DNA from: Alectoria sarmentosa
Lineage: Eukaryota; Ascomycota; Lecanoromycetes; Lecanorales; Parmeliaceae
Reading direction: 5' to 3'
DNA: 64,000 bases
NCBI GenBank assembly: GCA_009733775.1
Contig: WOGZ01000024.1
Span: forward strand, 1-64,000
Below, one piece after another: positions 57,137-64,000 of this stretch. A program made the position numbers and the translations under genes. Below the pieces are notes generated by a model. That model made no database searches. It saw only the letters and a program-made list of their open reading frames with translations, and was not told the origin of the DNA. Numbering within the stretch: position 1 is the stretch's first letter; every line of letters begins with the position of its first letter.

Positions 57137-58150
57137 ATGAAGTTCATCTATTTCTTCCTCCCCCTTGTCTCTTCAGCACTGGCTGATAGCCTGATCAAAT
57201 GCCCCTGTGACAAACAAGACTGCTCTATTGCAGCAGACGTAAGTAGAATGGTTCCTTGCAGTCCCCAACACTGTGAAATCAGCAGCTGATCTCTTCTTTC
57301 AGAAATGTGCCTGCGAGAACCAGAACATCGTCAACAAATACTTCTGCTGCGAAGCTAACACCGCACCTCCCCAAAACCTCAGTCTCCAAGTCCGTCGAAG
57401 CACTTACTACTTCCTTCCCCAGAACCCTAGACTGACATCTTTTAGGACTGCAAAGAGGGGACACTATCAGCTAACAAAGTGCACATCCCCCTTGAATTTC
57501 TCAGGGGTATCTGTGGCGGCCCAAATGATCTGTCGTGCTCTGATCCTCATGATACTTGCACATGGTTTCCTGGTTTCCCAATCGACCAACCGCTCACATG
57601 GCGTCTTTGCTTGCCTTCTGGTTATCCGGGCATCCCTTTCAGCAACCGTTCCCGGAACAGTATCGACTCTGCCACTTCGACAGTCTTCGTAACGTCTACC
57701 GTCAGTCCTTCCTCAAACAAGAGCTCGAGCTCATCTGCCGTCCCTGTTTCCACATCGACTTTCTCTGTGACTTCTACCGTCGGTGCTTCCTCAAGCAACA
57801 GCTCGAGCTCACCTTTTGTCCCTGTTTCTACATTGACTGTCGTTGAGATTACCACACCTACCCCTGCGGTCAAACCCTCGACTCTCGTCACTGTTGAAAT
57901 TGCTACCGCTGTCGCCACTACTACCACATTTACTACGTCCACAAAAAGTAGTCCCTCAGCTACAGCCACTACGATCACCACAGTCATTACGTCCACAATC
58001 AGGCCTCGCTCAGCTGCAGCCATTGCTTGTGGCGGTGCGAAAGATGCGGATTGTCCTGAGGGCTACTACTGCGACAATGGCGGAAAGTGCCCCAGCACTA
58101 TGACGGCGTTCATGGGGTGGGATTGCTCGGGGACTTGCGTGCAGAGTTAG
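57137..58150 (+). CDS. Secreted Cys-rich, Ser/Thr-rich protein
   Basis: Exons 57137-57238, 57303-57389 and 57446-58150 encode 297 residues. A signal peptide is evident (MKFIYFFLPLVSSALA, cleavage near 17). The N-terminal half is Cys-rich: CPCDKQDCSIAADKCACENQ is split by intron 1 (64 nt), and FCCEANTAPPQNLSLQDCKEG by intron 2 (56 nt). Then comes a Ser/Thr/Val spacer with an 81-nt tandem duplication (TSTVSPSSNKSSSSS and TSTVGASSSNSSSSP), probably O-glycosylated. A second Cys-rich module closes the chain (CGGAKDADCPEGYYCDNGGKC..CSGTC). No GPI signal is clear. I do not recognise a named family. A wall protein or secreted host-contact protein is possible, but no activity can be stated. Confidence 0.82.
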
Positions 58151-59770
58151 ATGGGATTTCGTTGAGTGGAGGAGTAGGATACGGTGAGCGAAAAAGCAGG
58201 GATTTTAATGGGTGGGCGTTGGCAGAGAGTAATTTCAAGGGGGGGAAAAGCGTTATTTGTCTATTAGATTAGGACTCCGGGTAGAATGCAATGAGTATCG
58301 ATCTGCTGATTCTTCCTTTCGTGCTTATCCATCACTTCTATTACTTTGGAAACAAACGACCGGTAGGGCGTGAAGGAAGTTCTCTCAGTGTCCTGCTTTC
58401 GAGCCTAAGGCATTCACGTATCCCGTAAGGCTAATAAATTTTGGCCCGGGCAGTATCAAGCGAAATGTGGAACACAACGAGCCCAGATGTCGCCTCTAGA
58501 GAGAGACTTTGTAATCCCGAATACTGGGTACCCACCGCGTAGATGAAATGGCCGTAGGTGGCAGACCGTTCATCAAATCGTAATTAGTGATTTCCATTCG
58601 TGAACAGCAGCTTCTTTTAGGAATGAAGCCGAACAGCATGGTAAGACATTTGGCAACTTGCCTGTCCAGATGGGACTGGAACTGCTGTCTGCCAAAAGAT
58701 TTCCTTCTTTTCATGACATTTATGTTGTAGCCCTGGGATTTCACAAGGGCGCACTATTACTAATGATTTGCTGACGTAATCCTCCTATGGCCTTCTCCCG
58801 ATCAAAAGATGGGGATGTAAAGTACTACTGTTGTATTGATCTTGTAGCCGCACTTTGGGCAAATAGGCCACGACGCCGCTTCAATTGCTATTTCTTACAT
58901 CTCGTAGGAGGCGGTGCTTCCTGTTGAACTCAGTGGTCGCCGAATGTTGCAGAATCTCTTCGGGTCACGTGCCACAGCCACTATTGTGTTTGTGATAAGG
59001 GTCTGGATACATGCTTCTCCAGAGTCCAGCGTGCACTAAAAGCGCTCGTTCAGAAATCCATCTCGTCCGTTGGCCATTCTTTGTTTAACGGCGGAGTTTT
59101 GAAGTTTGCCTCCCGCATAATGAGAGGATAATGCGTTGCAATCAGCTCATCCAATGCATCTCTCGTCCCTTATCTTACCTATTGCTTCTCTTGCAGGATG
59201 TCTGCCATTGGTATACGTTGCAGTCATTGCCTGCAGTCTTCCGTTGAAGAGGATAGCTAGTACAGCCCAAACGGGAGTATTCTTCTGGAGCTGGTAAGTT
59301 ACCCAACCCTTGACAAAAATGTTCAAAGGGAATGGTTCGATAGCTGATAGTCATGCCGGTATAATCGCTCCTCCCCATGGGTTTCCATGCTACCAGTCTT
59401 CACATCCTGCGCCTAGATCTCTGTCCTCGTGCGGTCTTGATTTTCATCCCTCTACCTTTGCCAAGGGCATCTTGGCGACTGAGGTCCTCTACAGTCCCGT
59501 CAATGTAGCGCTGAAGACCTCATATCTCCTCCTATGAGAGTATTTGTACTCCTCGAACCGCCTTTTTTTAAAAGACAGCTTGCCAATCGGCTGAATATGT
59601 TAGTCTAGAAGGTTTGCCGAGCCTTGGTTGCATGTGACCCAGCCTACATTCTCCAACTTGTACTACCAAACTCGTGAACATCTTGCCAATTCTCAAGACA
59701 CTGTAGGGTCGCCTAAGGCCCAGAGATACTATCGACTGCGGTTCAACAGCATCTGGCCCATGCTCCCATC
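58151..59770. other. Gene-poor region
   Basis: About 1.6 kb with scattered short frames on both strands and no recognisable gene, repeat or RNA. It should contain the promoter of the adhesin-like gene. Confidence 0.4.
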
Positions 59771-61102
59771 ATGTCACGCTTCACGGTTATCAACGAAATG
59801 TCCAACGGTGTGACCGGAACTTTCGTGCTTCATGACCTCCTCTCCATCAGCACTATGTCTGGTTCCATCAATATCACAGTAGTACCCCAGCCTGCTTCGT
59901 CTTCGAGAGCCCCAGCCGAGCTTGTTCTGAACACCGCCTCAGGCTCGATCAAAGTGACAATGGCGCCATTCCTCCACGATCCTTCTACCGTGATACCCGA
60001 GCGTATCTTCAACTCCACTCTCAAGTCTATGTCTGGTTCAATCACTGCAACGCTTGTCCAGTGGGTCATCTCCAGCCTGTTATCTACTGATTTGAAAAGA
60101 AAATGGAATCTTCAAACACTTTCATGAGAGCTCTCCTACTCTCCAAATATGTCTCACAATTCTGGTGCTGATGTGGGCCTCAAAAAAGAAAGATACTGAC
60201 TACTGAGGGACTAATATAGCAACTCCGAAACCACTCTCTCCACCATGTCTGGCAACATTGCCGCTTCGGTATACCCATTACGTCGGCCCAGCTCGATGTC
60301 TCACGTCGACGTACGCTGCATGTCCGGCTCAACATCTCTCATTCTCCATCCCTACCTTGACAACCCTCGAGCCAGTCTCAGAACTCTCACTACGGACTTC
60401 CGTGGCAGCTCTGGTGGATTGCACGTCCGCTTACCTTCTACTTGGGAGGGAGCAGTGATGTCTCATTTGAACAGTGGCAGGGTCAGGCACGAATGGGAGG
60501 GTTTACGAGTCTTGAAGGACGGGCCAAGGTTTGCTGCAACGAAAGGGAATGGATTGGGGCAGTTGAATATTTGGGCGAGTTCGATGGATGTGGAATTGGT
60601 CGGGGAGCGTATGCCGGTTTCGCCAAGGGAGGTGGAGGTACATGAAGTAAAGCGTGTGCCTGGTTCGCTGAGGGCGGTGGAGGTGCACGAAGCAAAGCGT
60701 GTGCCTGGTTCGCTAAGGGAGGTGGAGGTGCACGAAGAAGGAGCAGGTACGTCTGGTTCGCCAAGAGAAATCGAGGTGCTGGGAAGAGAGAGTGTGCCTG
60801 TTTTACCAAGAGAAGTTGAGGTGAAGGAACAAGAAGAGCGTGTGCCTGTCACACCTGGGATGCCTGAATTATCTAGGGAAGTGGAGGTACAGGAAGAAGG
60901 AGAGCGTATACCTGATTTGCCAAATACAGATGAGGCGCAGGAAAGTGGGGAGCTTACTCCTGATTCGCCGAAGGAAGAGGAGTGGCAGGGAAGGGAAGAA
61001 GACGACGAGGACTGGACGATTGTGGGGGACGAAGACAGAGCCCAGGAGTTCACCAGACGGCCAATGCCGACTGGTGAGGCATTGCGGACGCGTGACGGAT
61101 GA
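59771..61102 (+). CDS. Adhesin-like beta-repeat protein with acidic repeat tail
   Basis: Exons 59771-60060 and 60220-61102 encode 390 residues. The 159-nt intron (GTGGGT..TAATATAG) joins SMSGSITATLV to HNSETTLSTMSGNIAA. The first 230 residues are beta-strand repeats marked by SGS/SGN turns (TMSGSINITV, TASGSIKVTM, SMSGSITATL, TMSGNIAASV, CMSGSTSLIL), like the DUF4097-type beta-helix found in fungal putative adhesins. The C-terminal 150 residues hold seven or so imperfect repeats of about 15 residues around REVEVHE..RVPGS, followed by an acidic segment ending DDEDWTIVGDEDR. No signal peptide is visible at the chosen ATG, so an upstream exon may be missing or the protein is intracellular. Function is unknown. 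Confidence 0.72.
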
Positions 61103-61532
61103 TTTTTCAATGAAGCCGGTTGTTGCTAGCTAGATCATGCAATGCTGCACGAAAGAGACCCGAAGCGAGCGCACACTACCCATCATATTCCTTGCATGAG
61201 CGCGACCGGGGATCACAGAGACCGTAGTCTTCGCTCAGCCGAGCATGCTGCTCTTGCGGACCCTTCCGCCCTTCGTCCCCGCCGCATTATTCTTCTTCTT
61301 CCTCCCCCCTCCTCCCAAAGACTTTCTCTCCCGCTGCTGCTGCTGCTGCTTCAAGACAGCCAGGCCGGCGGCCGCCCTCGCCATCTTGACGCACTCACGT
61401 CGGCCTTTTGCCTCGCTGCTCACACATCATGAGTTAGTTGGCGGATGCGGACAGAGAATTGTCACGGGCGGGCGGGCGGGCTGGATGGAGGGACGGATGG
61501 ATGGATGGATGGATTGGATGGATGGTTGGGCC
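61103..61532. other. Convergent intergenic region with simple repeats
   Basis: Contains a CT-rich tract (about 61290-61350) and a GGAT microsatellite at 61488-61526. No gene is seen. Confidence 0.45.
61488..61526. repeat. GGAT microsatellite
   Basis: About nine near-perfect GGAT or GATG units lie just after the stop codon of the small minus-strand gene. Confidence 0.85.
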
Positions 61533-62108
61533 TTACTGCTTGAAGAGCGCCTCGACGGACGCGAAGGGCATGAATGGCGACTTCTTGTAATCGGTGTTGT
61601 TCACTTTGAGATTGGCGTCGTAGTACCAGAAGGCGTGCTGCTTGGGATCGTCGTAGTGTTTGAAGACGGCGAGGAGGTGGTTGAGCGTCGCGGTCACTGT
61701 GCGGACGGTCAAGAGGTTAGCGTTTCGATAATGGTTTTCTCTCCTTCTCTCTCTCTCACTCTCTCTCTCTCTTACAATTTTCTCTCAAAAGTGTTAGTCT
61801 GGGCTGAAGAGGACATAACGTACGGAGGTGATGGTACTGCCAGTTCCTGAAGGCGTCTCCGTACAGGTCAGGAGGTGCTTGAGGCGTCTCGTCGGCGATC
61901 ATGGTCACATAGCGGCGGAGCACGAGGGGATCTGGTCGAGATGGTAAGCGCTGATGCAACACTGACACTGTGGTGGCAAGCAGCAGAAGGACTTACCTTT
62001 GAGCATCTCATCGAGGGTCGGAGGACCGGTGTTCGCCATGCTGGTGTCCTCTGCCCGGGTGACCTCCGTCGTCACCGTATCCTTCTCCTCCTCCTGCTTA
62101 GACTCCAT
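61533..62108 (-). CDS. Small protein of unknown function (127 aa), three exons
   Basis: Exons 62108-61997, 61931-61824 and 61696-61533 (minus) encode 127 residues. Introns are 65 nt (GTAAGT..GACCAG) and 127 nt (GTACGT..GCACAG). The second contains a GA/CT microsatellite. The acidic head (MESKQEEEKDTVTTEVTR) is followed by a compact, aromatic-rich domain: DPLVLRRYVTMIADETP, DLYGDAFRNWQYHHLL, VFKHYDDPKQHAFWYYD, KSPFMPFASVEALFKQ. All three exons are needed to keep this domain in frame, which supports the model. I do not recognise the family. No signal peptide or membrane span is seen. Confidence 0.75.
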
Positions 62109-62914
62109 GATGGCACTGGATAACGAAGCCCAGGTTGTGGTGTGGTTGGAAGAAGTGGTTGAGGTTGTGTGCGAGTGAGGTGTCGAGGTGGAAACCTCAC
62201 TGTGCTTTAAATACCCCCACAACGCCGAGCTTTTACGGGGGTCTGGTTATGTGAATCTGTTGGGCCGGAACTGGTGGTGTAGCAACGGGGGATGAAGCCG
62301 TGGAATCATGTGGATGGACGGACCGGGATGGGACTTTGGCTTGGACGGAATCAAATGGCAACATACAATATTGGTTCACTGGTTGGCATTTGATGCTATA
62401 ATTTGTCTGGGCAGGTATGGGAATCGAGCCTTTATGTTGAGGATGGGCGAGGTTTGCAGAGAGCTGTCAGTGTCGTCCAGTTTGTCTACTAGAACCTGAG
62501 GAGCTCTGCTGGCCGGTTGGAATCCCCATATTGTTGATTTCCTTTTGGCTGGTGTCCACTCCATTCCGCTCAGCCTCTCCGGTCCAAGACACCTTTCTAT
62601 CCAACATGTGCATCTCCATCATTAAAACCCTGCGCACTACGGCGCTCCTGTGTGAAAACTTTGGGTATTGGGCTCTATCATCATGAAACAATTGACTGGT
62701 CTGAGCCCAGACGATGGCGTCGCACGCCTCTAGTATTGCTATGCTCGGATTCATCGGCATTGGCTCTCGGCAAAGGTGGTCCAATGACTTATATATGGTG
62801 AATCCAGTTGCCACTTCAATTGGTGCGCGGCCTTGAGATTGAGGCAGCGTTGGTGTAACAAAATTGTATCATTGGAAGTATTTTTGGTTCAAGCGTCAGG
62901 TTGATTGATTTTAG
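62109..62914. other. Intergenic region
   Basis: About 800 bp. A minus-strand frame of 115 codons (62467-62814) has no recognisable content. It might be an exon or relic related to the gene below. Confidence 0.3.
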
Positions 62915-63286
62915 CTATTCAAAACGAATGGCGATCTCCATATTCTGATTGGTACTATCACTGAAGTCGTCTGATGGGGCATTGAGTAGAAAGCCTGTAT
63001 TTCTCTGGTACAGAATTGGTGTGGCTTCTGGGTATATGGTTCCACTGACTTGTAGAACACCAAGGAAAAGAGCTGGATAATTTCTTTTCGCTTTGATCAT
63101 GGAGAGGGACGATGGGGTAGCGGTCGTGTTGAGATGCGCGGAATCTGCCTGAACTTTCTTCTCCTCGGACACCTTCTTCAGGTATGGGTATATCTTGCCA
63201 ATTATGAGGCAGGATTCGTAAATGTAGACACGCACTTCGGGAGGGAGCCCAACAGGGTGTGACATGTTGTTTAGATCCTGGGTCAT
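62915..63286 (-). CDS. Short 2EXR/F-box-like protein, perhaps truncated
   Basis: A single exon encodes 123 residues. The start LPPEVRVYIYESCLIIGKIYPY and the later ALFLGVLQVSGTIYPEATPILY..NTGFLL match the pattern of fungal 2EXR-like proteins (LPxEVRxxIYxxCL, then LLxVSxxIxxEAxPxLYxxNxF). Those proteins normally continue for 100-200 residues after this point, but here a stop follows soon. It may therefore be a truncated copy or lack a 3' exon. The ATG at 63265 is an alternative start. The 89-codon frame just upstream (63283-63552) overlaps by 4 nt and is not convincing. Confidence 0.5.
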   Translation of the reverse strand: MTQDLNNMSHPVGLPPEVRVYIYESCLIIGKIYPYLKKVSEEKKVQADSAHLNTTATPSSLSMIKAKRNYPALFLGVLQVSGTIYPEATPILYQRNTGFLLNAPSDDFSDSTNQNMEIAIRFE

Positions 63287-63620
63287 CTTCTGACAGGAGA
63301 CTCCTTGTCGGCGTGCAGAATTTGCAACATGTCGAGGCGAAGAGAGAAAAGTATATAGCTGAGAGCTGATCTGGCTTCGGAGTTAGGCTTCTGCAAAGCT
63401 GGGAGCGTGGGTGTGTAGGAAAAAGTTGAACGGAAGGCACCAGGTAGCTCCAATGTGCCGAGTGCGCCGGACCTCCTGGGTCGGAATGCCAGGGACTCGC
63501 GGTACTGAGATGCCAGAAATGCTACAGCATCGTCGAAACTGTAGTTCATCACTCCAACAAGAGAGTGTCCTATTACCCGCGGTTCTCGGGAGTCATACTA
63601 CTCAACTCCCGACTGAAAGG

Positions 63621-63879
63621 TCAACGAGCGTTGAATATCTCCAGGCACAGAGGAATGTCGCGGGCCTTCGTCCTACCCTTCCGCAACTTGTATTTCCCGC
63701 GCTTCAAATCCTCCTCGACGAACATTTGGTCTTTGCCGTCGCCCTCATTCTTCGCAAAAATCGGTTGACCTTCGCGATAGATATTCCCCGCCTGCATGGG
63801 GTACCTTCGTGTTAGCCCTGAGGCGACTGGAAACCTTACATTTGCAGGCGAGATTTCCTTGCCCTCTTCATAGCAGAAC
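63621..63879 (-). CDS. Incomplete spliced gene at the right edge (3' exons)
   Basis: On the minus strand, FCYEEGKEISPAN (exon 63879-63840) splices through a 48-nt intron (GTAAGG..CATGCAG, branch GCTAAC 18 nt before the acceptor) to AGNIYREGQPIFAKNEG, continuing to LCLEIFNAR and a stop at 63621. Frame, splice sites and branch site agree, so these are probably the last exons of a real gene. I could not resolve the upstream exons, which must lie towards or beyond the window end. I do not recognise the family. Confidence 0.4.
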
Positions 63880-64000
63880 CTGCGTCATCAACGAATTCCG
63901 ACATCTCGAACGGCGCAGAAGGGGCTGGTAAGTATTGCGTTAGTCGGGGGCCCACACCTGCGATATCCTGAGCGTCAGCGCCGTTCTCAGTCAATTATTG

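Noticed and set aside
57622..58023. 133-codon minus-strand frame
   Set aside because: Val/Glu-rich antisense of the Ser/Thr repeat region of the secreted protein.
62467..62814. 115-codon minus-strand frame
   Set aside because: No family features and no splice signals found that join it to the 2EXR-like gene. It is kept only as a possibility in the intergenic note.
63283..63552. 89-codon minus-strand frame just upstream of the 2EXR-like gene
   Set aside because: A 4-nt overlap with the next frame would need bacterial-style coupling. There is no domain and no plausible splice joining the two.

Overview
The window is nuclear DNA from a filamentous ascomycete (Pezizomycotina). The basis is short introns (mostly 45-75 nt, GT..AG, with CTAAC or CTAAT branch sites), intron-poor genes, and fungal families such as a Zn2Cys6 regulator, a PAR32/DUF3602 protein, a neutral ceramidase, an Ure2-like GST and a CBM48/Crp1-like protein. 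A leotiomycete-like species is possible but I cannot prove the class. There is no polyketide or peptide synthase, no intact transposon, no CRISPR array, and no tRNA or rRNA gene that I could recognise.

Layout. 0.4-7.2 kb: gamma-glutamyltransferase-like enzyme (+), glutathione S-transferase (-), a Zn2Cys6 transcription factor (+) and a short-chain dehydrogenase (+). The non-coding DNA between the last three carries about six copies of a ~30-bp motif. 8-13.2 kb: ARP1 actin-related protein, a PAR32-like GRGGxGN protein, and an unknown conserved protein. 14.3-15.4 kb: a badly damaged HpcH/HpaI aldolase pseudogene. 16-20.2 kb: the splicing factor PRP24 (HAT repeats plus four RRMs). 20.2-23.4 kb is gene-poor. 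23.4-25 kb: an MFS transporter. 25.6-27.1 kb: remains of a repetitive surface-type protein. 28.35-28.67 kb: a three-exon gene for a 70-residue cysteine-rich membrane protein, easily missed because a longer open frame runs on the other strand. 29.4-32.4 kb: a large disordered protein. 33.1-35.5 kb: neutral ceramidase.

37.4-41.2 kb: valyl-tRNA synthetase with two possible starts (mitochondrial and cytosolic). 42.3-45.7 kb: SEC24 of the COPII coat. 46.4-48.7 kb: CBM48 protein. 49.1-49.8 kb: SPF27 of the Prp19 (NineTeen) complex. 51-52.2 kb: protein kinase A regulatory subunit. 52.8-55.1 kb: a probably mitochondrial nucleotidyltransferase. 55.6-56.6 kb: trehalose-6-phosphate phosphatase. 57.1-58.2 kb: a secreted Cys-rich protein. 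59.8-61.1 kb: a repetitive adhesin-like protein. 61.5-62.1 kb: a small three-exon protein of unknown function. 62.9-64 kb: a short 2EXR/F-box-like fragment and an incomplete gene at the right edge.

Most genes are housekeeping and act independently: splicing (PRP24, SPF27), translation (ValRS), secretion (SEC24), dynein motor function (ARP1), cAMP signalling (PKA-R) and trehalose metabolism. The GST / Zn2Cys6 / SDR group with its repeated motif is the only stretch that looks like a local regulon, and that is an inference. Intron positions were worked out by hand from splice signals, reading frame and remembered family features. No alignment or database search was run.
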